Positions 26,146 through 35,180 of a DNA stretch of 64,000 nucleotides are shown here, piece by piece. Made by a program: the position numbers and the translations under genes. The DNA is from Rhodoferax sp. (lineage in GTDB: Bacteria; Pseudomonadota; Gammaproteobacteria; Burkholderiales; Burkholderiaceae_C). Under the pieces are notes generated by a model that ran no database searches, had not been told where the DNA came from, and saw only the letters and a program-made list of their open reading frames with translations. The DNA lies in NCBI GenBank assembly GCA_018061265.1, contig JAGOUM010000006.1:1-64000 (forward strand). The letters are read 5' to 3'. Positions within the stretch are counted from its first letter, which is position 1; every line of letters begins with the position of its first letter.

Positions 26146-27480
26146 ATGGCAGGTCTGAGCCTATTCTGGCGCACGTTTTTTTTGCTGACCTTGTTGCTTC
26201 TTGCCTGCGTCCTGGCATGGACGCAGACCTTGCGCAAAATGGAGTTTGAGCCTCGTGCCATTCAAACTGCCCGACAGATCGCTTCGGTTGTCAACTTGAG
26301 CCGCACCGCGGTCATCCACAGTGACGCGATTGCACGCGTTTCACTGTTCAAGACCATGAAAGATCAGGAGGGGGTCACCATCAGGCTGCGTGAACCCAAG
26401 GATATTTTTGTTGCTTTGCCAGATGATGCGTTGAATCGGCGGATCACGGAGGAGCTCCGGCAACGCTTGGGGTCAGACACTGTGGTGGCACGCAGTGTCA
26501 ACCAGATCGATGGGCTGTGGATCGGGTTTGGCATTGACCGGGATCGCTATTGGCTGCAAACCGATCGCGAGCGCTTTGATCCGGCAACAGGTCGCACCTG
26601 GCTGATCTGGCTGGCGACTGCGATGGTCTTGTCGCTGGCCGGCGCTGCGGGCATGGCTGGCCTGATCAACCGTCCGCTCAAGGACCTGAGCATTGCCACC
26701 GGACGAGTCCGGGCTGGCGACTTTGAGGCAAGCCGACTGGATGAAAGTGTCGTCACAAGCGAAATCCGGGCCGTCAATGTAGGCTTCAATCGCATGACGC
26801 AAAAACTCGCCAAAGTGGAAGAAGACCGCGCGGTCATGCTGGCGGGCATTTCACATGATTTGCGCACGCCCCTGGCGCGCTTGCGGCTGGAAGCCGAGTT
26901 GAGTGTTGAAGATGCACAGGCGCGTGAGCACATGGCCAATGACATCGCTCAGATCGACGCCATCATTGGCAAGTTCCTTGACTATGCCAAGCCTGGTAGC
27001 GGCACTCAGCAGCCGGTCTCGCTCAACGATCTGATTGACCAGGCGCTGGCACCCATGCAAAAGCGGCACGATATGCAATGCCGGGTGGCCTTGCAATCGC
27101 AACTGCTGGTGTTGGCGGACCCGGTGGAACTGTCGCGCGTGATCAGCAACCTGCTGGAAAACGCGGTCCGTTACGGCAAGTCGGCCGACACCGGCCAGGT
27201 CAAAGTGGACATCTCTGCCAGGTCATACAACAAGCAGATTCATTTGCGCCTGCGTGATCACGGCCCAGGTGTACCGGCCGAGCAGATCAAACAGCTCACC
27301 ACGCCGTTTTTCCGGGGGGAAAGTGGGCGCACTGCCAACAACAGTACGGGACTGGGGCTGGCAATTGTTGAGCAGACCGTGGCCCGGCTGGGCGGCAGTC
27401 TCGAGTTGAGCAACGCTACAGGCGGCGGTTTGTGTGCCAGTCTCAGGCTGCCGCAGGCCATGCCCAGCAGCGCCACCTGA
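26146..27480 (+). CDS. envZ: EnvZ-like sensor histidine kinase
   Basis: About 444 residues from the ATG at 26146. Two membrane segments (about 6-26 and 157-178) frame a periplasmic domain of roughly 130 residues, followed by HAMP (PLKDLSIATGRVRAGDFE). The HisKA box is AGISHDLRTPLARLRLEAEL with the phospho-histidine near 246. The ATPase has N in SNLLENAVRYG, DHGPGV, TPFFRG and STGLGLAIVEQ. It is the cognate partner of the OmpR-type regulator seven bases upstream. The stimulus cannot be read from the sequence. Confidence 0.9.
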   Translation: MAGLSLFWRTFFLLTLLLLACVLAWTQTLRKMEFEPRAIQTARQIASVVNLSRTAVIHSDAIARVSLFKTMKDQEGVTIRLREPKDIFVALPDDALNRRITEELRQRLGSDTVVARSVNQIDGLWIGFGIDRDRYWLQTDRERFDPATGRTWLIWLATAMVLSLAGAAGMAGLINRPLKDLSIATGRVRAGDFEASRLDESVVTSEIRAVNVGFNRMTQKLAKVEEDRAVMLAGISHDLRTPLARLRLEAELSVEDAQAREHMANDIAQIDAIIGKFLDYAKPGSGTQQPVSLNDLIDQALAPMQKRHDMQCRVALQSQLLVLADPVELSRVISNLLENAVRYGKSADTGQVKVDISARSYNKQIHLRLRDHGPGVPAEQIKQLTTPFFRGESGRTANNSTGLGLAIVEQTVARLGGSLELSNATGGGLCASLRLPQAMPSSAT

Positions 27481-27502
27481 GCATTTTCGATCAGTGGCCG
27501 AG

Positions 27503-29983
27503 TCAGTTTCCCGACTTGAACGGTTTGCGTGGTGATGGGCTGACGCCTTTTGCCGAGCCGGTCCCCCTGGGCGGAAGACCAGTGTGCTGCGTCAGGATAC
27601 GGCCAGGCTTCACTGTCGCTGCGGTCATGCGATCTGCTCCTTTGGAATGCTGCCCCGGCGGAGTCACCACAGACGTGGAATTTTTCTTGCGTGGGCTTTG
27701 GTAGCCCAAATCTGCCTGAGGCTGCCAAGTGGGCACCAGATGGTGTTTGCCATTGCCGATCAGGTCAGCACGGCCCATCGCCTTGAGCGCTTCACGTAGA
27801 AGTGGCCAGTTGTTGGCATCGTGGTAGCGCAAAAAAGCCTTGTGAAGCCGACGGCGCCTGTCACCCCGCACCACGTCCACCGTGTCATCCTCGCTCAGGA
27901 CTTCACGCCTCACTCCGCGCAACGGATTTCTGCCGGTGTGGTACATCGCCGTCGCGGTGGCCATGGGGCTGGGGTAAAAGGTCTGCACCTGGTCGGCCCG
28001 AAAACCGTTTTTCTTTAGCCAGATCGCCAGTTGCATCATGTCTTCATCGGTGGTGCCTGGGTGGGCCGCAATGAAGTAAGGAATCAGGAACTGTTTTTTG
28101 CCGGCCTCTGCGCTGAACCGGTCAAACAGCGCCTTGAATTTGTCATAGGTACCGATACCGGGCTTCATCATTTTTGACAGCGGCCCGGTTTCCGTGTGCT
28201 CAGGGGCGATCTTCAGGTAGCCTCCGACATGGTGTTGCACCAGCTCCTTGACGTACTCCGGGCTTTGCACCGCCAAGTCATAACGCACACCCGAGCCGAT
28301 CAGGATCTTTTTGATGCCTTTGAGTGCCCGGCCACGGCGGTAAATCTGGACCAAGGGATCGTGATCGGTGCCCAGGTTCTGACAGATACCGGGGTAGACA
28401 CAGCTTGGTTTACGACAGGCCGCCTCGATCTCAGGGCTTTTACAACCCAGACGGTACATGTTGGCGGTTGGCCCGCCCAGGTCGGAAATACTGCCGGTGA
28501 ACCCCTTGACCTTGTCGCGGATGTCTTCGATCTCCTTGATGATTGAGTCTTCAGAGCGGCTCTGGATGATGCGGCCTTCGTGTTCGGTGATTGAACAAAA
28601 CGTGCAGCCACCAAAACATCCACGCATGATGTTGACCGAGAAACGAATCATCTCCCAGGCCGGTATCTTGGTGGAGGCATCAAAGCGGCCATGTTCGTCG
28701 GCGTAAGCGGGATGCGGCGCGCGTGCATACGGCAAGCCAAAAACCAGATCCATCTCGGCGGTGGTGAGAGGAATCGGCGGCGGATTGATCCACACATCGC
28801 GCGCCGTCACACCCTCACCATGCGCCTGCACCAAGGCGCGAGCGTTACCGGGGTTGGTTTCAAGGTGCAACACACGGCTGGCATGGGCATACAGCACCGG
28901 ATCAGCCTTGACTTGTTCGTAACTCGGCAAACGAATGACCGAGCGCTCGCGTGGTGGTACCCGCAGTTTGCCGCCCAGTCTGGCAGCGGCTGCGTTGGGC
29001 ACAAAGACCAGTGGCTGCACGGCAGACGCGGCGCGCAAAGGCAAATCGGACTCGAGCCCAAGTTTTAAGGAATTTATGCCTCCAGCGCTTACCCTCAAAG
29101 CGCTAATAGCTACATTATCAGAAGCATTCTCGGCGACCACACCAGCATCAATGACACAGGCACCGCCCTGCCCGGAAGCCTGTTCGGCGCTTGTCTGATA
29201 CGGGTTGACGTGTGACTCGATGCGGCCCGGCTGATCGACACTGGTGGAATCAATCTCAAACCAGCCCTTGCCTGATGCATCATCGGGGCGACGCACAAAA
29301 GCGGTACCGCGCACGTCGGTGATGGTCTCAATGGGTTCTCGGCGGCTCAGCCGGTGTGCAATTTCAACAATCGCACGCTCGGCGTTTCCGTAAAGCAGCA
29401 CATCGCATTTGGCGTCAACCACCACCGAGCGGCGCACCTTGTCGCTCCAGTAATCATAGTGGGCAATCCGGCGCAGGCTGCCCTCAATTCCCCCGAGCAC
29501 AATCGGTACATCCTTGAACGCTTCGCGGCAGCGCTGACTGTACACAATGGCCGCACGGTCCGGCCGTTTGCCCCCCACATCCCCCGGTGTGTAGGCGTCA
29601 TCGGTGCGAATTTTGCGGTCCGCTGTGTAGCGGTTGATCATGCTGTCCATGTTGCCAGCCGTCACGCCCCAAAACAAGTTGGGTTTGCCCAGCACTTTGA
29701 ACGGCTCGGCGCTTTGCCAGTCAGGTTGGGCGATGATGCCCACCCGAAATCCCTGTGCTTCCAGCATTCTGCCAATCACCGCCATGCCAAAACTGGGGTG
29801 ATCCACATAGGCGTCGCCAGTGACAATGATGATGTCGCAACTGTCCCAGCCCAGGGTCTCCATCTCGACGCGGCTCATCGGCAAAAACGGTGCTGTGCCA
29901 AAACGCGCAGCCCAGAATTTGCGGTAACTGTTCAGGGGTTTGGCCTCGCGCGGAAAAAATGACACGTCAACAGGTGCGTTCAT
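27503..29983 (-). CDS. ygiQ: YgiQ-family radical SAM protein
   Basis: An 826-residue member of UPF0313. The cluster motif C-x3-C-x2-C is in [20 protein letters not shown] near residues 455-470. The N-terminal [19 protein letters not shown] and [21 protein letters not shown] stretches and [20 protein letters not shown] are family hallmarks. The reaction is unknown. Residues about 275-310 form a variable insertion encoded partly by a palindromic element (29084-29104). A basic C-terminal tail with T-G-L-P-P-R-G ends 22 bases before the convergent envZ stop. Confidence 0.9.
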   Translation of the reverse strand: MNAPVDVSFFPREAKPLNSYRKFWAARFGTAPFLPMSRVEMETLGWDSCDIIIVTGDAYVDHPSFGMAVIGRMLEAQGFRVGIIAQPDWQSAEPFKVLGKPNLFWGVTAGNMDSMINRYTADRKIRTDDAYTPGDVGGKRPDRAAIVYSQRCREAFKDVPIVLGGIEGSLRRIAHYDYWSDKVRRSVVVDAKCDVLLYGNAERAIVEIAHRLSRREPIETITDVRGTAFVRRPDDASGKGWFEIDSTSVDQPGRIESHVNPYQTSAEQASGQGGACVIDAGVVAENASDNVAISALRVSAGGINSLKLGLESDLPLRAASAVQPLVFVPNAAAARLGGKLRVPPRERSVIRLPSYEQVKADPVLYAHASRVLHLETNPGNARALVQAHGEGVTARDVWINPPPIPLTTAEMDLVFGLPYARAPHPAYADEHGRFDASTKIPAWEMIRFSVNIMRGCFGGCTFCSITEHEGRIIQSRSEDSIIKEIEDIRDKVKGFTGSISDLGGPTANMYRLGCKSPEIEAACRKPSCVYPGICQNLGTDHDPLVQIYRRGRALKGIKKILIGSGVRYDLAVQSPEYVKELVQHHVGGYLKIAPEHTETGPLSKMMKPGIGTYDKFKALFDRFSAEAGKKQFLIPYFIAAHPGTTDEDMMQLAIWLKKNGFRADQVQTFYPSPMATATAMYHTGRNPLRGVRREVLSEDDTVDVVRGDRRRRLHKAFLRYHDANNWPLLREALKAMGRADLIGNGKHHLVPTWQPQADLGYQSPRKKNSTSVVTPPGQHSKGADRMTAATVKPGRILTQHTGLPPRGTGSAKGVSPSPRKPFKSGN
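29084..29104. repeat. Palindromic element inside ygiQ
   Basis: AGCGCTT (29084-29090) and AAGCGCT (29098-29104) are inverted around a seven-base loop, with GCCTCC before and AATAGCTA after. This block is the form I recall for a dispersed repeat in intergenic regions of Comamonadaceae. Here it is read in frame as part of a non-conserved loop of YgiQ. A related core occurs in the upp terminator. Confidence 0.55.
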
Positions 29984-30095
29984 GCAGAACTTTGAGATGA
30001 AAAGGGCTTGAGTTTAAAGTTCCGCTGCATTCGCGTTGATCTTGTAGGGTTGGCCGTTAACATCCTCCCCCCAAGGTTCAAGATAAAAACGCCCA

Positions 30096-30464
30096 ATGTC
30101 TGAAGATGTCGCTCACACCAGCAATTTAATTTGGCGATTTGGCTTTTGGACTTTGATGGCGGTCACACTGTACTTGTCCTTGGTACCAGTCCAGCAGTTG
30201 CCACAAGCCTTGAATTTTTGGGACAAGGCGCAGCACACATTGGGCTTTGCAGCACTGGCCATAGGCGGCCTGCTGGCTTACCCGTCACACGCCAGGCGTG
30301 TTGCCCTCGGATTGACGCTGCTCGGCATCGGCATTGAACTGGCCCAGGCGCTCAGTGGCTGGCGCCACGGTGACTGGCTGGACTGGCTGGCCGACTGTGT
30401 CGGCGTGGCGCTGGGCGTGCTTGTTATTCAACTGTGGTGGTCAAAACTCAGGCAAACTGATTAA
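30096..30464 (+). CDS. VanZ-like membrane protein
   Basis: A 122-residue inner-membrane protein with about four hydrophobic segments (near 13-31, 45-61, 68-83 and 96-113). The pattern WDKAQHTLGFAALAIGG and GIELAQALSGWRHGDWLDWLADCVGVALG matches the VanZ-like family, with its conserved K-x-x-H and D-x-x-A-N/D-x-x-G. The function in Gram-negatives is unknown. Its last 17 bases overlap the convergent yjfB-like gene. Confidence 0.82.
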   Translation: MSEDVAHTSNLIWRFGFWTLMAVTLYLSLVPVQQLPQALNFWDKAQHTLGFAALAIGGLLAYPSHARRVALGLTLLGIGIELAQALSGWRHGDWLDWLADCVGVALGVLVIQLWWSKLRQTD

Positions 30465-30648
30465 CCTGAGTTCCCAGCGTGCCTTGTGTTGCCAAGGGTG
30501 GCTGCGGCAGCGCCTGTATCAGCGACGCCGCCGAACTGGCCTGGATGTCCAGCGCTTTCTTAAGCACCAGAATATTCAATGCATCTTGCGACGGCCCCTG
30601 GCTGGTGGCAGCGGCGACTTGAACAGCAGGGGTATTCACAATGTTCAT
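30448..30648 (-). CDS. YjfB-like putative motility protein
   Basis: A 66-residue protein with the core SQDALNILVLKKALDIQASS followed by AASLIQALPQPP. That is the YjfB family signature (a helix with V-L-K-x-A-x-D, then S-L-L-x-x-L-P). YjfB members are tied to motility regulons in Bacillus and occur near flagellar genes in proteobacteria; the activity is unknown. Here the ATG overlaps the stop of an oxidoreductase (ATGA) and no flagellar gene is nearby. Confidence 0.72.
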   Translation of the reverse strand: MNIVNTPAVQVAAATSQGPSQDALNILVLKKALDIQASSAASLIQALPQPPLATQGTLGTQVNQFA

Positions 30649-31790
30649 ACGCTGATTCCTGTCATTCTGGGTGTTACGCCTTTATCGGCAGCCTGGTCAC
30701 CAAGCTGAGTATTTTGTAGCCCACAGACGACTGCGTCGCCCAATTGAGCCCTCTCCTGCCCCATCGTCAGCATCTGCATGACTTGCAGCACCTGATCAGG
30801 CGTGACCATCAGTTCGGCCCGGCCACATAAATGGTCACGCAAATTGGCATAGTAATCCAGGTAGTTGCCGGGTGGATTGGGTGCCGCCTGACGAATACAA
30901 ACCGGCTCGTTGACGCCAGGTATGGCTGACCAGTAAACGAGTTGCCCGGGTGAGGGATCAACACCCCAGTCTTTCATGTCGTCAAGCTGCGGTCTCAGGC
31001 CGGCTTTGAGAGCGTCTTCCTGAGAATCCAGTCCAAACTTGATAAAACTGCCCTTTGTTCCATGAACTACCCATCGCGGCCCGGTTTCGGCCACCAGGGT
31101 GCTGGCATGCAGAATCACCCGGCGCGCACCATCAGCGTGCTGGTAGCGCAATACCGCATGAAACCAGTCATTGACCAATGCTCCATCACGCACCACAGCC
31201 AGGTCAAGGCTGAACGCGTCTGGCACACCCCAAAGCTGCAACGCCTGATCGACCAGATGCGCGCCCAGATCCACCCAAAGGCCAGCACCTGGCTGGTCCT
31301 GCTCGCGCCAGCGCTGGGGTACCACTGGGCGATAGCGGTCAAAGTGGGCATTAACCTCCACCACCCGACCCAATACGCGACTGTCCAATACCTGCTGCAA
31401 CGCCAGAAAATCACTGTCCAGACGCCGGTTCTGAAACACCGTCAGTACCCTGCCCTGCTGGCGGGCCACCTGCAGCAGGTGTTCGGTTTGTGCCAGAGTC
31501 ACTGTACAAGGCTTGTCGACCACCACATGTTTGCCCGCCAGCAAGGCAGCCAAAGCCAGTGGGTAATGGCTTTCATTGGGTGTGGCGATGACCACCAGAT
31601 CAACATCGGGATGATTCAAGGTCTCGTGGGGTGTGGCCAGCACTTGCACTTGCGGCCAATCGGCAAGCACGTCAGACATTCGACTGGAGCACACCACAGC
31701 CAGTGTCAGGCCAGGCACGCCTGCGATCAAAGGCGCATGAAAAATCCGGGCGGCTGCACCATAACCGATCAACGCCACATTCACAGTCAT
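30645..31790 (-). CDS. Gfo/Idh/MocA-family oxidoreductase
   Basis: A 381-residue NAD(P)-dependent sugar/cyclitol-type dehydrogenase. Rossmann fold at residues 3-120: VALIGYGAAARIFHAPLI, VVIATPNESHYPLALAALLAG and the lysine of VVDKPCTVTLAQ. The C-terminal half has VEVNAHFDRYRPVVPQRWRE and WVDLGAHLVDQALQLWG, typical of the YdgJ-like subgroup, whose D-x-G-x-H supplies the active-site histidine. The substrate is unknown. Coupled by ATGA overlaps to the small membrane protein upstream and the YjfB-like gene downstream. Confidence 0.88.
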   Translation of the reverse strand: MTVNVALIGYGAAARIFHAPLIAGVPGLTLAVVCSSRMSDVLADWPQVQVLATPHETLNHPDVDLVVIATPNESHYPLALAALLAGKHVVVDKPCTVTLAQTEHLLQVARQQGRVLTVFQNRRLDSDFLALQQVLDSRVLGRVVEVNAHFDRYRPVVPQRWREQDQPGAGLWVDLGAHLVDQALQLWGVPDAFSLDLAVVRDGALVNDWFHAVLRYQHADGARRVILHASTLVAETGPRWVVHGTKGSFIKFGLDSQEDALKAGLRPQLDDMKDWGVDPSPGQLVYWSAIPGVNEPVCIRQAAPNPPGNYLDYYANLRDHLCGRAELMVTPDQVLQVMQMLTMGQERAQLGDAVVCGLQNTQLGDQAADKGVTPRMTGISV

Positions 31791-31957
31791 TTTTTTCTCC
31801 GGGCACGCCAGATCAAGACACCAAGTGCGACCCCAAGCAGCGTCAAAAACGCCATACTGCTGGACGACAATCCGTCGAACGCCTGCAGCAGTTCATTCAC
31901 ACTGAAGACACTCAGTACCAGACTGGCGACGATCACAAGCAAAAAAACATACAACAT
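31787..31957 (-). CDS. Unannotated 56-residue two-span membrane protein
   Basis: A short gene read by eye: it begins MLYVFLLVIVASLVLSVFS, continues NELLQAFDGLSSSSMAFL and ends LIWRARRKK. Two hydrophobic helices (about 2-20 and 34-51) join through a short polar loop, with a strongly basic C-terminal tail that by the positive-inside rule is cytoplasmic. Its TGA overlaps the ATG of the Gfo/Idh/MocA gene (ATGA), which argues that it is translated. There is no strong ribosome binding site, and no family recognised. Confidence 0.55.
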   Translation of the reverse strand: MLYVFLLVIVASLVLSVFSVNELLQAFDGLSSSSMAFLTLLGVALGVLIWRARRKK

Positions 31958-32057
31958 AAGTCATGCGTCCGAGGAACCTGTCTAACAATTTGCCAGATCA
32001 TCCCCGAAAATGAGGCTCTGGCAACGCATCGAAGCGCCAAAAAAGAATCAAGTCACC

Positions 32058-32954
32058 ATGCTGCATTTTCTACCTGCCCCACTGCTGGGCGTTCTGGCCA
32101 GTGGTCTGATGCTGCTCAATATCCTGTTCTGGGTACCCATTCTGCTGATGTTTTCCATCATCAAGCTACTGCTGCCTTTCAAGTCAGTGCGATTGCTGAT
32201 CGATCCACTGCTGTTGCGCATCGCTGAAGCATGGATCGCTGGCAACAGCGGATGGATGCGGCTGACACAAGAACTCAACTGGGAGGTGACTGGCATCGAC
32301 ACCCTGCGGCGTCAGCAATGGTATCTGGTGGTTTGTAATCACCAGTCGTGGGTGGACATTCTGGTGCTGCAGCATGTGCTGAATCGGCGCATCCCCTTGC
32401 TCAAGTTTTTCTTGAAAAAGGAACTGATCTGGGTGCCCATCATGGGCTTGGCGTGGTGGGCACTGGAATTTCCGTTCATGCGGCGACGCAGCGAGGCTTA
32501 TCTGCAAAAACACCCCCAGGAGCGCGGCAAAGATGCCGCCACCACCCGTGCTGCCTGCGAAAAATACGCACTGGTGCCCACCAGTGTCATGAATTTTCTG
32601 GAGGGCACCCGATGCACCCCGGCAAAACAAAAACGGCAACAGTCACCCTATCGCCATTTGCTCAAACCCAAGGCCGGCGGGGTGAGCCTGGCACTCGACG
32701 CCATGGGGGAAAAGTTTGGTGCGGTGCTTGACATCACCATCGTCTACCCGCAAGGGACGCCGGATTTCTGGCATTTTTTGCAAGGGCAGGTGCCAAAAGT
32801 CGTGGTGCATACCCGGCTGCTTGACGTGCCACAGGTGCAACTGCTAACAGGCCAAAGCAGCGAACAAGCCTGGCGAGATCTGTGCCAGCCTTGGGTGAAC
32901 CAGCTATGGGCTGAAAAAGACGCGCTGATCACCAACACCCTGAAACGGCAATGA
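32058..32954 (+). CDS. PlsC-type 1-acyl-glycerol-3-phosphate acyltransferase (YihG-like)
   Basis: About 298 residues from the ATG at 32058. N-terminal hydrophobic segments (about 8-40) anchor it in the inner membrane. The H-x4-D motif is VVCNHQSWVDILVLQ near residue 95, the substrate pocket is PFMRRRSEAYLQKHP, and the third motif is MNFLEGTRCTPAKQK. The long form with F-L-E-G-T-R resembles YihG/YihG-like LPLATs, alternatives to PlsC. The next gene starts one base after its stop, so they are one unit. Confidence 0.86.
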   Translation: MLHFLPAPLLGVLASGLMLLNILFWVPILLMFSIIKLLLPFKSVRLLIDPLLLRIAEAWIAGNSGWMRLTQELNWEVTGIDTLRRQQWYLVVCNHQSWVDILVLQHVLNRRIPLLKFFLKKELIWVPIMGLAWWALEFPFMRRRSEAYLQKHPQERGKDAATTRAACEKYALVPTSVMNFLEGTRCTPAKQKRQQSPYRHLLKPKAGGVSLALDAMGEKFGAVLDITIVYPQGTPDFWHFLQGQVPKVVVHTRLLDVPQVQLLTGQSSEQAWRDLCQPWVNQLWAEKDALITNTLKRQ

Positions 32955-32955
32955 C

Positions 32956-33906
32956 ATGCTGGCGCGTCTGCTCAGGATCAGTTACTTTTTTCAGCTGCTT
33001 GTTGGCGTTTTGATCGGGACCTATTTCACCAAAGACTGCGATCCACCACTTTCAACGCCAAATGAACTTGTTCTGATAACAGCCACCGCCATCACAGTGC
33101 CGTTGTTTCTGCAGTTTCTGGTCATCCTGATCTCGATGCTGCGCGCCCGTGAATCGGGTTCGCTGGTGAACTGGTGGTCGGCATTTGTCGGGGAACTGCA
33201 GGCGGCCATCATTATTTATATGTTCCGACAACCCTGGCCCGAGAAAAATCGTGGCATTCTGGGTCCGGTAGCGACACCGGAGCTTGATCCGATGCCCCGC
33301 AAGCTGCCCGTCCTGCTCGTTCACGGCTACCTGTGTAACCACCGAGTCTGGGATGACGCCTTTTCCGTGTTACGCGTCGCAGGGCATCCGGTCTCGGCGG
33401 TCGATCTGGAGCCATTGTTTGTCTCCATTGACGACTACACGTCAGCCATCGAGCGGGCGGTCCAACAAGTGCTGGAAACATGCCAAACCGACAGGCTGGT
33501 TCTGGTTGGGCACAGCATGGGCGGACTGGCAGTTCGGGCCTGGCTACGTTCACGGGGATCGCAGCCCGATAGGCGGGTGGCGCGTATAGTCACCTTGGGC
33601 TCACCTCATCAGGGCACCCGAATCGCAAATGGTTCAAAAACGCGCAATGGAACCCAGATGGTATGGAAAAGTGACTGGCTGCAGGCTCTGGCCGCCAGCG
33701 AATCGATAGAAAAACGACAACTGATGCATATCGCACTGACTTTGCAGGACAACATTGTTTATCCCCAACAGGAGCAGTTCCTGCCGGGCACCCAGGTTGT
33801 CCACTTTGACGCCATGGGCCATTTGCAAATGTGTCTGCATCCCCGCGTTCTTGGCTGGTTAGTGCAGGCAGTGGATACCAAAATCCGTGATGGCGCTATT
33901 GGATAA
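32956..33906 (+). CDS. Membrane-anchored alpha/beta-fold lipase
   Basis: A 316-residue protein. Residues 1-95 contain about three hydrophobic segments with no homology I can name; residues 113-305 form a lipase-type hydrolase: VLLVHGYLCNHRVWDD (oxyanion H-G), LVLVGHSMGGLAVRAWL with the nucleophile serine near residue 187, TLGSPHQGTRIA, and a C-terminal VHFDAMGHLQMCLHP with the histidine. Similar to triacylglycerol lipases of the EstA/LipA sort. Sits between an acyltransferase and the chromate transporter genes; only seven bases to the latter. Confidence 0.83.
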   Translation: MLARLLRISYFFQLLVGVLIGTYFTKDCDPPLSTPNELVLITATAITVPLFLQFLVILISMLRARESGSLVNWWSAFVGELQAAIIIYMFRQPWPEKNRGILGPVATPELDPMPRKLPVLLVHGYLCNHRVWDDAFSVLRVAGHPVSAVDLEPLFVSIDDYTSAIERAVQQVLETCQTDRLVLVGHSMGGLAVRAWLRSRGSQPDRRVARIVTLGSPHQGTRIANGSKTRNGTQMVWKSDWLQALAASESIEKRQLMHIALTLQDNIVYPQQEQFLPGTQVVHFDAMGHLQMCLHPRVLGWLVQAVDTKIRDGAIG

Positions 33907-33913
33907 TTGCCAT

Positions 33914-34555
33914 ATGCCCGTTGATAAACCGACTGAGGATTACGCTAAACCAAGCGAACCTGCCACCGACTGTGATTTGCTCAAGCGACCGTCCTCTTTG
34001 ACGAACCTGTTCTGGGCGTTTACCACCCTCGCCTTGCAAGGCTTTGGCGGTGTTTTGGCGATCGTCCAACGTGACCTGGTGGAGAAAAAGCGCTGGCTCT
34101 CACGGGATCAGTTTCTGGAGGATTGGGCCGTTGCACAGGTGTTGCCGGGACCCAACGTCGTCAATCTTTCATTGATGATCGGGGACCGGTATTTTGGCTG
34201 GCGCGGTGCTTTGGTGGCACTGGCCGGGATGCTGGTTTTTCCCGTGCTGATTGTCCTGACCGCAGCAGTGTTGTTGGCTGGTTATTCGGATAGCCCCCAA
34301 GTTCAGGGTGCGCTGCGGGGCATGAGCGCTGTGGCGGCGGGGCTGATCGCCGCTACCGGCTTGAAACTCCTCACTTCTTTGAAGAAAAATGTGCTTTCAC
34401 CGCATATTCAGTATGCCTTCATAGCTATTGTTTTTGTACTCATCGTCGTGCTGCATGTGCGCTTGGCATGGGTACTGCTTGGCGTAGGCGGGTCGAGCGC
34501 CTGGCTGGCGTACCACCGGCTGGGCCGGTCCGAATCACTCAAGGGAACACCATGA
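33914..34555 (+). CDS. chrA: Chromate transporter, first half-size CHR protein
   Basis: About 213 residues from the ATG at 33914. One CHR domain: LFWAFTTLALQGFGGVLAIV, VEKKRWLSRDQFLEDWAVAQVLPGPNVVNLSLMIG and about six hydrophobic segments. The F-G-G and L-P-G-P-N/A motifs are the family signature. Half-size CHR proteins work as pairs, usually with opposite membrane orientation. The known substrate is chromate or sulfate-like oxyanions, moved by exchange or efflux. It overlaps the second half gene by four bases. Residues 1-30 are a polar cytoplasmic lead. Confidence 0.87.
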   Translation: MPVDKPTEDYAKPSEPATDCDLLKRPSSLTNLFWAFTTLALQGFGGVLAIVQRDLVEKKRWLSRDQFLEDWAVAQVLPGPNVVNLSLMIGDRYFGWRGALVALAGMLVFPVLIVLTAAVLLAGYSDSPQVQGALRGMSAVAAGLIAATGLKLLTSLKKNVLSPHIQYAFIAIVFVLIVVLHVRLAWVLLGVGGSSAWLAYHRLGRSESLKGTP

Positions 34556-35148
34556 GTATTGTGCTGACACCAGCGGACTGGTGGCAGTTGCTGGTGCACT
34601 TTGCATCACTCTCCCTGCTGTCCATTGGCGGGGCGATTGCGACCGTCCCGGATATCCACCACACATTGGTCAATCAGAACCACTGGTTGCAGGACGACCA
34701 GTTCAATGCCTCGATTGCGCTCGCCCAAGCGGCACCCGGCCCGAATATCCTGTTTGTCACGCTGCTGGGATGGAATATTGGTCTCAACGCTGCTGGCGGC
34801 CAGCTGGCCACGGGAGGCGCCTGGGGCAGCGCCGTCCTTGGAACAGTTCTTTCCATGACCGGCATGCTGCTGCCGAGCACCTTGTTCACTCTGGTCACGA
34901 CACGCTGGGTCCATGTCAATCGAGAGCGGTGCATGGTGCGGGCGTTCAAACAGGGTATGGCACCCGTGGTTGTTGCCTTGCTGATTGCAACCGGCTGGAT
35001 CCTGGCCAGCAATCAGGCCAGCGGCTGGTCACACTGGCCATTGTGGCTGGTGAGCGTGGTGAGCACGATCCTGGTGTGGCGCACCGGAGTTCATTTGCTT
35101 TGGCTTTTGGCTGTCGGCGGCCTTCTGGGCTGGTTTGGTTTGATCTAA
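34552..35148 (+). CDS. chrA: Chromate transporter, second half-size CHR protein
   Basis: A 198-residue partner of the preceding protein, starting with ATG inside its stop (ATGA). It shows LLVHFASLSLLSIGGAIATVPDIHH, QDDQFNASIALAQAAPGPNILFVTLLG and about six hydrophobic segments. It is clearly paralogous to the first half by the G-G and P-G-P-N motifs, but otherwise divergent, as usual for paired CHR halves. The two together would form one heterodimeric transporter. The next gene begins 32 bases later. Confidence 0.87.
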   Translation: MSIVLTPADWWQLLVHFASLSLLSIGGAIATVPDIHHTLVNQNHWLQDDQFNASIALAQAAPGPNILFVTLLGWNIGLNAAGGQLATGGAWGSAVLGTVLSMTGMLLPSTLFTLVTTRWVHVNRERCMVRAFKQGMAPVVVALLIATGWILASNQASGWSHWPLWLVSVVSTILVWRTGVHLLWLLAVGGLLGWFGLI

Positions 35149-35180
35149 CATTGGGGTTGCTATTTTTTTCAGGGGTTTCG

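Noticed and set aside
34581..35180. Plus-strand extension of the binding protein through the second chrA gene
   Set aside because: It is an overlapping frame of chrA; the signal peptide starts cleanly at 35181.
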